This document shows positions 1-5,770 of a stretch of DNA of 6,022 nt, piece after piece. A program made the position numbers and the translations under genes. Location of the stretch: NCBI GenBank assembly GCA_030747475.1, contig JASLKO010000008.1, positions 1 through 6,022 on the forward strand, given 5' to 3'. The stretch is from Candidatus Thalassarchaeaceae archaeon. Lineage in GTDB: Archaea > Thermoplasmatota > Poseidoniia > Poseidoniales > Thalassarchaeaceae. Numbering within the stretch: the stretch's first letter is position 1; each line of letters begins with the position of its first letter. The notes beneath the pieces were generated by a model. The model was not told the origin of the DNA. It did no database searches and saw nothing but the letters and a program-made list of their open reading frames with translations.

Positions 1-633
1 GGTTTCATCAATTTCAATTCCTGAAGGTGTATTTGGGCATTGATCGTTCTGATCTAGGACACCATCTCCATCCGAATCAACAGAATCGTCAATGCAATCT
101 GGAATGCCATCGGCATCAACATCAATATTGTCATCTTCACCTGGACATTCTTCATCGGCGTCAGAGACCCCGTCACCATCTGTATCCAATTGGGCATCAC
201 TACAACCATCGGCATTGACGGATGAGCCACCTAGTGTGCCTGCACAAGTATCGACCGCGTCAGAGACACCGTCAGCATCGGTGTCTAATTGCGCTAGACT
301 ACAACCTGTAGAATCAACTTGTGCGCCGGATGCAGTATCCGCACAATTATCATCACCATCTTCGACACCATCCTCATCTGTGTCATAAACAGGCACTGGG
401 CAACCAAGGCCTGCTGGTGAATCGATTGGACCCGGCTCTAAATCGCATTGGTCAAGGGCATCGATGGTTCCATCTCCATCTGAATCCAATGTAGCAGTTG
501 TATCACTTCCATCTGGATCTGGAGTATCACTGTCTGGGCTTTCGCCATCTTCTCCGCCCAAGCAACCGGCCAAACCGGCACCTAGCATGAGGGTCGTCAT
601 CAGCATCACGAGGAGTTGTCGTTCGGTCGCCAT
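1..633 (-). CDS. Secreted lipoprotein with thrombospondin type 3-like calcium-binding repeats (C-terminus beyond the window)
   Basis: Reading the minus strand from ATG at 633 gives 211 codons with no stop to base 1, so the gene is partial at its 3' end. The first 24 residues form a lipoprotein signal: a short n-region (MATERQ), a hydrophobic core, and a lipobox LAG|C with the lipidated Cys at residue 24. An acidic Asp/Ser/Pro linker follows (about 27-49). Residues 50-199 carry six Asp-rich motifs of the form DxDxDGxxD, starting near 50, 84, 117, 150, 171 and 186. Most are followed by a Cys, as in thrombospondin type 3 repeats, which bind calcium through the Asp side chains. The protein is probably anchored outside the cytoplasmic membrane. 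Its function and partners are unknown; adhesion or a stalk for a domain lying off the window are guesses. GGAAG 7 nt upstream is only a weak ribosome site. The gene is divergent from purM. Confidence 0.88.
   Translation of the reverse strand, partial: MATERQLLVMLMTTLMLGAGLAGCLGGEDGESPDSDTPDPDGSDTTATLDSDGDGTIDALDQCDLEPGPIDSPAGLGCPVPVYDTDEDGVEDGDDNCADTASGAQVDSTGCSLAQLDTDADGVSDAVDTCAGTLGGSSVNADGCSDAQLDTDGDGVSDADEECPGEDDNIDVDADGIPDCIDDSVDSDGDGVLDQNDQCPNTPSGIEIDET
37..486 (-). repeat. Coding Asp-rich calcium-motif repeats, including 33-residue tandem units
   Basis: Within the lipoprotein gene, three motif starts are spaced exactly 33 codons apart (residues 84, 117 and 150; bases 384, 285 and 186, descending). 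The two complete units, residues 84-116 and 117-149, match at 19 of 33 positions by eye, including DTDxDGVxD, the Cys pair and the closing AQL. A third unit begins the same way (DTDGDGVSD) and then diverges. Earlier (residue 50) and later (171 and 186) motifs have other spacings. This is repetition within a protein, not a mobile element. Confidence 0.85.
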
Positions 634-646
634 CACTTCACTTCCG

Positions 647-663
647 CACCCCCGGAGGGGGTG
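647..663. repeat. Perfect 7-bp GC-rich inverted repeat (CACCCCC GGA GGGGGTG)
   Basis: The arms 647-653 and 657-663 are exact reverse complements around a 3-nt centre. The element lies 14 nt upstream of the lipoprotein start and would overlap or sit beside that gene's predicted transcription start, given the TATA-like box at 675-685. It could be an operator or a hairpin at the very 5' end of the transcript. No known regulator motif is recognised. Confidence 0.55.
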
Positions 664-674
664 GCTCGGGGTAT

Positions 675-685
675 GAAGTATACTG
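675..685. promoter_or_regulatory. Candidate bidirectional TATA-like box (palindromic GTATAC core)
   Basis: GAAGTATACTG contains GTATAC at 678-683, the most TATA-like sequence in the 80-bp gap between two divergent genes. With typical archaeal spacing of about 24 nt from the box edge, it would start transcription near 707 on the plus strand (a leader of about 7 nt to the purM ATG at 714). On the minus strand it would start near 654 (about 20 nt to the lipoprotein ATG at 633). Because the core is its own reverse complement, it could serve both directions. The assignment rests on position and base composition only. Confidence 0.45.
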
Positions 686-713
686 CGCTCTCGTTCAGAG
701 GCGGAAACAAACG

Positions 714-1880
714 ATGACGGCATCATCAAGGGGGGGCTGCGACTCGCAAGTGGTGATGAGCGACGAGGCGGAGGGGTTGAACTACGCAAGTAGTGGTGTC
801 GACATCGACCTTGAGGGAGCCTCGGTGGCATCTCTAGTTGGTGCCCTTTCTCGCTCTGTTCGTGTCCCCGGTACACCGGGAGCACCCGTCGATCTCCCCG
901 GTGGTTTTGGTGGATTAATCGAATTTGGTGACAACCTTCTGGCTCTGGCAACCGATGGTGTTGGAAGCAAGTTGCAAATCGCGTCGATGATGAACCATTG
1001 GAGTGGGGTGGGCATTGATTGTATGGCGATGAATGTCAATGATTTACTCTGTGTAGGTGCCGAACCAATCGCTTTTGTTGATTATATCGCAGTCCCAAAA
1101 CCAGATCCTGATCAACATGCAGCAATCGGTGCAAGCCTTGCTGAAGCTTGCCGAATTGCACGTGTGACACTTGCCGGTGGAGAGACTGCAAGCCTTCCTG
1201 GCATTGTGACTGAATTGGATTTGTCGGGTACTGCGCTCGGATGGTTGCCCAAGGGCATGGCGATTACAGGTGCCAACATCTCTGATGGAGATGTGATGAT
1301 TGGGTTGCCAGCCAGTGGAATTCATTCCAATGGATTTTCTTTGGTTCGAAAGGTCGTTGAATTGAGTGGTTGTGCCTACACGGACCCCGCACCATTTGCA
1401 ACCGAATTTGCTGGACGAGAAATTGTTCGAATGAAAGATGGTGGTGTAACATTGGGTGAAGTTTTACTCAACCCCACTCGAATCTATGTCGATCCTGTGA
1501 CCGACCTCATCGATGCATGTCGAGCTGGAAGTGGACCTTGTCCTGCCGATGCACTACACGGCATTTGCCATGTCACCGGTGGTGGACTTTCGAATCTATT
1601 GCGACTACATGATAGCCTTGGATGGCACATCGATAACCCAATGCCGTCATTGCCAGAATTTGATTGGGTACAAACAACTGGTGGAATTACTGATCGAGAA
1701 ATGGCTCGAACGTTTAATCTCGGCATGGGCATGGTTTTGGTCGTTGATTCTGAGCATGCCAATGCTGTATGTGATTGGGTGGCCACGAGATTGGAAGGTA
1801 CACAGATTGTCGGCAGTGTGTGTAATCATGGTCACAAAGTCACGCATGTCAATCCTGAAATCGTGTTCGAACACTATTGA
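714..1880 (+). CDS. purM: Phosphoribosylformylglycinamidine cyclo-ligase (AIR synthetase)
   Basis: PurM converts FGAM and ATP to aminoimidazole ribonucleotide, ADP and phosphate, the ring-closing step of cytoplasmic purine synthesis. The 388 residues carry the family's landmarks in order: GVDID (28-32), TDGVGSK of the ATP/phosphate loop (80-86), MNVNDLLCVGAEP with its conserved Asp (106-118), GGETASLPG (155-163), GLPASGIHSNGFSLVRK (197-213), LNPTRIYVDPV (252-262), HVTGGGL (286-292) and NLGMGMVLVV (335-344). The usual length is near 345, and part of the excess is N-terminal. ATG 714 is kept because it lies just downstream of a TATA-like box and has GAGG about 12 nt upstream. ATG 756 (Met15) would instead place GVDID at residue 14, as in typical family members, and would skip a G7 run at 730-736. 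The gene is first of a two-gene unit with trm1. The function is secure; the exact start is not. Confidence 0.95.
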   Translation: MTASSRGGCDSQVVMSDEAEGLNYASSGVDIDLEGASVASLVGALSRSVRVPGTPGAPVDLPGGFGGLIEFGDNLLALATDGVGSKLQIASMMNHWSGVGIDCMAMNVNDLLCVGAEPIAFVDYIAVPKPDPDQHAAIGASLAEACRIARVTLAGGETASLPGIVTELDLSGTALGWLPKGMAITGANISDGDVMIGLPASGIHSNGFSLVRKVVELSGCAYTDPAPFATEFAGREIVRMKDGGVTLGEVLLNPTRIYVDPVTDLIDACRAGSGPCPADALHGICHVTGGGLSNLLRLHDSLGWHIDNPMPSLPEFDWVQTTGGITDREMARTFNLGMGMVLVVDSEHANAVCDWVATRLEGTQIVGSVCNHGHKVTHVNPEIVFEHY

Positions 1881-1885
1881 GGTGA
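1879..1885 (+). promoter_or_regulatory. Strong Shine-Dalgarno site GAGGTGA deciding the trm1 GTG start
   Basis: GAGGTGA complements the conserved 3' end of archaeal 16S rRNA (CACCUC). It overlaps the last two bases of the purM stop codon and lies 4 nt before GTG at 1890. The ATG at 1885 is followed at once by TAG and cannot be a start. The arrangement suggests ribosomes finishing purM help to start trm1. Confidence 0.8.
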
Positions 1886-1889
1886 TGTA

Positions 1890-3128
1890 GTGGACGAGGC
1901 CGAGATCCTCATTGAAGGGCGAACTGAACATCGTTTGCCACCGGCCAAGAAAGACCGGACCGAAAAACAACTTGAGAGACACGGGAAAGGGCCCGCAGAT
2001 CGCGCACATCGTTCCGCTTTCCACAATCCTGCAATGGCCGATTGTCGAACCCGTAGTGTATTGTTGATGGATTATATGCTTGACACCGAATGGTTCAACA
2101 AGCCACAAATCTACACATTGGATACCCTTTGTGCAACAGGAAGTCGAATCAATCGTTGGTTAACTGAACTGCCAACAGAAAAAGCCGAGAGGTTGGTGTT
2201 GACTGGAGCAGATTTGGATGAAGAGGCCTTGGAATTTGCAAAAATCAATTGCCCAAATGTAGAATTCAAGCATAAAGATGCGCGACAAGTATTGCTCTCA
2301 TCTGGTTGGCAATGGATTGACATCGACCCCTTTGGTTCACCCGCACCATTCCTAGATTCAGCCATGCAATCAAGTGCTAGACGGGCGGTGATGGAAATCA
2401 CTGCAACAGACACTGCAGCTTTGACTGGTTCATCAGCAAGTGCGTGTCTGCGCCGCTATGGAGCCAAGGTACGCACAGATGAGATGGCCCACGATTCTGC
2501 ACTTCGACTGCTGATGGCAACCGTTGCCCGAACTGCATCTACACACGATCGCTGCATCATCCCCCTCTTGTCGTCTTGGGATTCACATCACATTCGTGTT
2601 TCAGTAAAGGTTCATCGCTCGATTCAGGCAGCCAATGTTTTGGAAAATCAACTCGGTTGGCGAGTTGCAATGCCCACATCTGATGAATTACAAGCCGCTG
2701 TTGAGGCGGGACTTCACCCCCAAGGAAGGGATGGTGAACAGCCGTTTTGCTTGCTACCATTGGCACATCCAATTCGACGTGATGACAAGCGAATTTCAGG
2801 CCCACTTTGGACCGGACCGTTGTTTGATCCAGATGTGTTGTCCTCGATGACTGTCGAGCGAGCCACAACCATGTGCGGGGATGATGCTGAAACTGCGGTC
2901 CGTCATTTGGTTGGTGAAGCTGAATTGGCCCATGTGCCATCACTCATTATTACTGACATGTTGCCCAAATTCTGTGATGTAGGGGGGCCACCTAAAATCC
3001 TCGATTTGATTTCAGGGTTGAAAGAACGTGGATACCAGGCAGCAATAGCCCGCTGGGGAGCACCTGCGATTCGAACTAATGCACCATGGAATGATGTCTT
3101 AGAGGTCACTCAATCTTGCTTTGATTAG
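1890..3128 (+). CDS. trm1: tRNA (guanine26-N2)-dimethyltransferase Trm1
   Basis: Trm1 uses SAM to methylate N2 of G26 in tRNA to m2G and then m2,2G, at the junction of the D and anticodon stems. It is typical of archaea and eukaryotes and rare in bacteria. The 412-residue protein shows FHNPAMADCRTRSVLL (44-59), a SAM-binding stretch LDTLCATGSRINRW (77-90), the acidic DLD after strand 2 (108-110), the catalytic DIDPFGSP motif (144-151), TATDTAALTG (171-180), RRYG (188-191), GPLWTGPLF (304-312) and the C-terminal RTNAPW (395-400). It starts at GTG with a strong ribosome site and lies 9 nt behind purM. Its TAG stop overlaps the stop of moaA on the other strand. Between about 240 and 304, where many Trm1 proteins have paired zinc-binding cysteines, only Cys287 is present. 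The length is slightly above the roughly 380 residues usual for archaeal members. Confidence 0.95.
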   Translation: MDEAEILIEGRTEHRLPPAKKDRTEKQLERHGKGPADRAHRSAFHNPAMADCRTRSVLLMDYMLDTEWFNKPQIYTLDTLCATGSRINRWLTELPTEKAERLVLTGADLDEEALEFAKINCPNVEFKHKDARQVLLSSGWQWIDIDPFGSPAPFLDSAMQSSARRAVMEITATDTAALTGSSASACLRRYGAKVRTDEMAHDSALRLLMATVARTASTHDRCIIPLLSSWDSHHIRVSVKVHRSIQAANVLENQLGWRVAMPTSDELQAAVEAGLHPQGRDGEQPFCLLPLAHPIRRDDKRISGPLWTGPLFDPDVLSSMTVERATTMCGDDAETAVRHLVGEAELAHVPSLIITDMLPKFCDVGGPPKILDLISGLKERGYQAAIARWGAPAIRTNAPWNDVLEVTQSCFD

Positions 3129-4117
3129 CCACCGATAAACGACATCTCAACGCGTGAATGCACGGACGAAACCTCTGTTCGAATCTCAGAGTAACGATCA
3201 TCTCGGGAACTCCAACAACTATCGATGAGATCAAGCAATTCTTGATCAGTAGCACCTTCACGCATTGGGGTCAACAAATCCAAACCTTGACTGGCAAACA
3301 AACAGGTGTAGAGGTGCCCATCTGCAGAAATACGCGCACGCGTACAGTCTCCACAAAACGGTTCTGTGACGCTGGTGATGAGGCCAACTTCACCGCCTTG
3401 TGGAAGTTGATATCGTTTGGCGACATCTCCCCGGCGACTTGGTTCAATGACTTCCAAATCCCCTAGTAAATTTCGTATTTCAGCAGCTGTGACAACATCA
3501 TTCATGGCCCATCCATTGGTGGTACCAACATCCATGTATTCGATGAATCGGACAGCTATATCTCGATTTGAAAAGCGCCCAACAAGGTCCAATAGTTCGT
3601 CTTCATTTGCACCTTTTTTGACAACGGTATTGATTTTGATTGGTCCCAACCCTACAGATTCTGCCGCTTCAATTCCTGCCAACACTGCGGCAACAGTATG
3701 GCCTGAGTCGGTGATTGCAGCGAAAGTTGCTTCATCCAACGCATCAAGACTGACTGTCACCCTATCCAACCCCGCTGCGGATAATGCTGGTGCATACCTT
3801 GGCAACAACACACCATTGGTGGTCATCGCAATCTCTACATCACGCAGGGCAAGCATTGAGATGAGTTCATGCAAACCCTTGCGTAACAATGGCTCCCCAC
3901 CAGACAAGCGAATCTTTTCGACACCCAAAGAGATGAACAATCCTGCAAGCCTGTCAATTTCCTCATAGGTCAAAATATCAACCTTGCTTAGAAATGCAAA
4001 ATCGCTGCCGAATACTTCGCGTGGCATACAGTATCGACATCGCATATTGCAACGATCTGTGACTGAAATTCGGAGGTCACGGAGTGGGCGATTGAGTGTG
4101 TCTCTCAAACCTCCCAT
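3125..4117 (-). CDS. moaA: GTP 3',8-cyclase (molybdenum cofactor biosynthesis radical SAM protein)
   Basis: MoaA is a radical SAM enzyme that turns GTP into 3',8-cyclo-7,8-dihydro-GTP, which MoaC converts to cyclic pyranopterin monophosphate, the first committed steps to molybdopterin. The 330 residues match the family length. The SAM-cluster motif C23-x3-C27-x2-C30 lies in TDRCNMRCRYCMP, followed by LSGGEPLLR (71-79). The second 4Fe-4S cluster that holds GTP is C255, C258 and C272 (EPFCGDCTRARISADG). The chain ends in Gly-Gly, the conserved C-terminal tail needed for activity in studied members. ATG 4117 gives a normal N-terminus (LRDTLNRPLRDLRISVTDRC). No clear ribosome site or close TATA box precedes it; the TATA-like sequence at 4206-4217 could serve it with a long leader. 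No other molybdopterin gene lies in the window. It converges on trm1 with a 4-bp overlap. Confidence 0.97.
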   Translation of the reverse strand: MGGLRDTLNRPLRDLRISVTDRCNMRCRYCMPREVFGSDFAFLSKVDILTYEEIDRLAGLFISLGVEKIRLSGGEPLLRKGLHELISMLALRDVEIAMTTNGVLLPRYAPALSAAGLDRVTVSLDALDEATFAAITDSGHTVAAVLAGIEAAESVGLGPIKINTVVKKGANEDELLDLVGRFSNRDIAVRFIEYMDVGTTNGWAMNDVVTAAEIRNLLGDLEVIEPSRRGDVAKRYQLPQGGEVGLITSVTEPFCGDCTRARISADGHLYTCLFASQGLDLLTPMREGATDQELLDLIDSCWSSRDDRYSEIRTEVSSVHSRVEMSFIGG

Positions 4118-4205
4118 ACTGTGTGCTCAAGTCGGGTGAACCTAACACTTTCTCACAGTGAATGACGGTTCAAACGGGGCTACCCCGGGTCCCCCACCTT
4201 TGACT

Positions 4206-4217
4206 TTGATATACTAA
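4206..4217 (+). promoter_or_regulatory. TATA box for the acidic secreted protein gene
   Basis: TTTGATATACTAA-like sequence is the only AT-rich block in the 116-bp gap between divergent moaA and the secreted protein. It lies about 20-25 nt before ATG 4234/4237, and no ribosome site is visible (the preceding bases are ACAAATACAAG). This spacing fits a leaderless archaeal transcript beginning at or within a few bases of the start codon. The core GATATAC reads similarly on the minus strand and might also drive moaA with a leader of roughly 70 nt. Confidence 0.6.
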
Positions 4218-4233
4218 TTCGGACAAATACAAG

Positions 4234-5670
4234 ATGATGATTGGAAAGCGCACATATTGTATCTTAGGAACCATGCTGCTCGCCTTCGCCTCCTTGGGGG
4301 CAGGTGTATCAGCAGAACAGAATAACGAACAGGCAACTGACCTGGAGGAACTTGGTGTTCTCGAAATCAGTATAGATGAGCATGGAGTGGTTGAAGCAGT
4401 AATCACTCAAGATGCGCTTCTATCGTTCATGAACTCGGATGATGAGGCGATACTAGTCATTGAATCCATAGACGCAACCGTCGCTTTGGATGATGATGGA
4501 AATATTCTACTCAGTGACATCGATCTTGGAATCGGAGAAGAGCAGCGGGACGAGGTTGCTGTAACCCTACGATTGAGTGAAGAACTTGTCGAGATTCTAC
4601 AGGATGAAGACATGCACCACTTGCTTGTAGATCTTGGATTCGGCGACGACTTGGAGTTGGATGATTTTGATCCAGAAGTTGAGGACTGGGGAGAAAGTTT
4701 GGCCCGTGTAGATTGGGCTGACGCAGCTTACCAGGTGCGTGGAAATCAATCAGACTACGAGCGTGTAATGGATTCAGAAGACCCTGAAGAAGAATTCTAT
4801 CGCATCCTAGAAGAATTTGAAGAAAATTATGACTCCTTTGTCGATGAAACGTTTGGTGCCCGCCTACACTGGGCTGACGAAGCCTACCAAATTCGAGGCA
4901 GCCAAGAGGACTACGACCGTGTAATGGATGCTGAAGATCCTGCTGAGGAATTCTACACGATATACGAAGAAGTGATGCAGGAGTGGGACGAGTCTGAGGA
5001 TGTCGAAGAGAATGAAACCGGTCTAGATGATGAGGAAGATTGGGAAGATGAATCTGACTTCGAACCTGAGACTGACAATTACTGTGAGCGTGGCTTGCTT
5101 CGAGGTGTATTCACTATTGATGATGGTGGAAATGGCACAATGCGTGGCCTAATCATGAACGAAGAGGGAGATGCCATCGGCAACATGTGGGGAGAATTCA
5201 ATTCCGATGGATTTGCTCATGGCCTTGGTGGTGTTGACAATCTAACTGATGCACAGTGGAAGGCTGTCTACGAAGATGGTCGATTCACTGGCCTATGGAA
5301 GATGATTGATGAGAACGACAGCATGCATGGATTGCTCAAAGGACACTATGAAGTCAATGAGACTGAAGATGGTGGCGTATTTCACGGCAAGTGGAAGGAA
5401 GTAGACTGCAATGAGAGAGATGATGTTCGACCCCGACACACACCACTACAAGTTGACAGTGATCGAGTCGATGTCCGCCCATTGGACAAGGTTCCAAAGC
5501 AAAAGCCAATGATGGACAAGCTTGGAGATGTAATGGACAAGCCAATCATCGAAGATGAAGACGGTGGAGCCATCGTCGATATCGGTGAGGCTGCTGCGGG
5601 TTCAACCCTAGGCACCATCGCATTGCTCGGTGCAGGGTTCTTGCGTCGACGAGTCACCGGTGGACTCTGA
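4234..5670 (+). CDS. Acidic secreted repeat protein of unknown function, with possible C-terminal anchor
   Basis: I do not recognise this 478-residue protein. Its N-terminus is a signal peptide: Lys-Arg at 5-6, a hydrophobic core, and a VSA|EQ cleavage site after residue 27. Residues 28-150 form an acidic region alternating predicted strands and helices. Residues 157-208 and 209-260 are two tandem copies of a 52-residue unit (WADxAYQxRGxQxDYxRVMDxEDPxEEFY). A run of Asp and Glu (about 252-281) leads to a Gly/Trp-rich, probably beta-stranded domain (285-391) flanked by Cys284 and Cys392, the only cysteines in the mature chain. A proline/charged linker (393-450) precedes a short hydrophobic stretch (about 454-470) and RRR (471-473). 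That suggests export with C-terminal membrane attachment or processing. ATG 4237 is an equally possible start. The gene stands alone with its own TATA box and a downstream terminator-like hairpin. Calcium or cation binding is plausible from its acidity but unproven. Confidence 0.9.
   Translation: MMIGKRTYCILGTMLLAFASLGAGVSAEQNNEQATDLEELGVLEISIDEHGVVEAVITQDALLSFMNSDDEAILVIESIDATVALDDDGNILLSDIDLGIGEEQRDEVAVTLRLSEELVEILQDEDMHHLLVDLGFGDDLELDDFDPEVEDWGESLARVDWADAAYQVRGNQSDYERVMDSEDPEEEFYRILEEFEENYDSFVDETFGARLHWADEAYQIRGSQEDYDRVMDAEDPAEEFYTIYEEVMQEWDESEDVEENETGLDDEEDWEDESDFEPETDNYCERGLLRGVFTIDDGGNGTMRGLIMNEEGDAIGNMWGEFNSDGFAHGLGGVDNLTDAQWKAVYEDGRFTGLWKMIDENDSMHGLLKGHYEVNETEDGGVFHGKWKEVDCNERDDVRPRHTPLQVDSDRVDVRPLDKVPKQKPMMDKLGDVMDKPIIEDEDGGAIVDIGEAAAGSTLGTIALLGAGFLRRRVTGGL
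4702..5013 (+). repeat. Two tandem 52-codon repeats in the acidic secreted protein
   Basis: Unit 1 is 4702-4857 (residues 157-208) and unit 2 is 4858-5013 (residues 209-260), with no spacer. The first 34 residues match at 24 positions, including W, AYQ, RG, DY, RVMD, EDP and EEFY. The remaining 18 residues are only alike in being Glu/Asp-rich. The strict 52-residue spacing points to an internal duplication of a helical, acidic module. Confidence 0.88.
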
Positions 5671-5701
5671 GTAACGAGTAATACCTAGAATGACATACAT
5701 G

Positions 5702-5743
5702 CCCTCAGTAGGTGCCTTTGGGTGCCTGCTGGGGGACTTTTTT
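5702..5743 (+). terminator. Stem-loop plus T6 transcription terminator
   Basis: Bases 5702-5716 can pair with 5721-5735 in an uninterrupted 15-bp stem containing four G-U wobbles, closed by a 4-nt TTTG loop. The inner pairs are weaker, so an 11-bp stem with a 12-nt loop is the conservative form. ACTTTTTT follows directly (T6 at 5738-5743). It lies 31 nt after the stop of the acidic protein gene. On the opposite strand the wobbles become A-C mismatches, so the structure is meant for plus-strand RNA. Archaeal termination mainly needs oligo-T; a strong hairpin of bacterial style is less usual there. Confidence 0.78.
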
Positions 5744-5770
5744 AGTTTCAACAATACACATGTTCAAAGG

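Noticed and set aside
27..388. Plus-strand open frames of 63 and 98 codons
   Set aside because: They are the antisense of the lipoprotein repeats. Their Ser/Pro- or His-rich translations are what reversed Asp/Gly repeat codons produce, and no ribosome site or homology is seen.
1..486. Repetitive DNA considered as a CRISPR array or mobile repeat
   Set aside because: The repetition follows the codon frame of Asp/Gly calcium motifs, the copies are diverged and there are no unique spacers between identical repeats.
745..798. Near-repeat CGCAAGTGGTG / CGCAAGTAGTGGTG at the start of purM
   Set aside because: Only two short imperfect copies within coding sequence; probably coincidence.
1513..1890. 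125-codon plus-strand frame inside purM, and a 153-codon minus-strand frame across purM/trm1
   Set aside because: Both overlap strongly supported genes in other frames, have no recognisable motifs and lack ribosome sites.
3417..3968. 183-codon plus-strand frame
   Set aside because: It is antisense to moaA, whose catalytic motifs are all intact. The frame is Ser/Thr-rich low complexity and looks like a shadow.
4176..4186. GGGG-CTA-CCCC hairpin upstream of moaA and the acidic protein
   Set aside because: A 4-bp stem with a 3-nt loop is expected by chance in a G/C-rich tract, has no T tract, and is not clearly placed against either gene.
5669..5682. Tandem GAGTAAC/GAGTAAT after the acidic protein stop
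   Set aside because: Two imperfect 7-mers overlapping the stop codon, with no symmetry or positional meaning; too short to support a feature.
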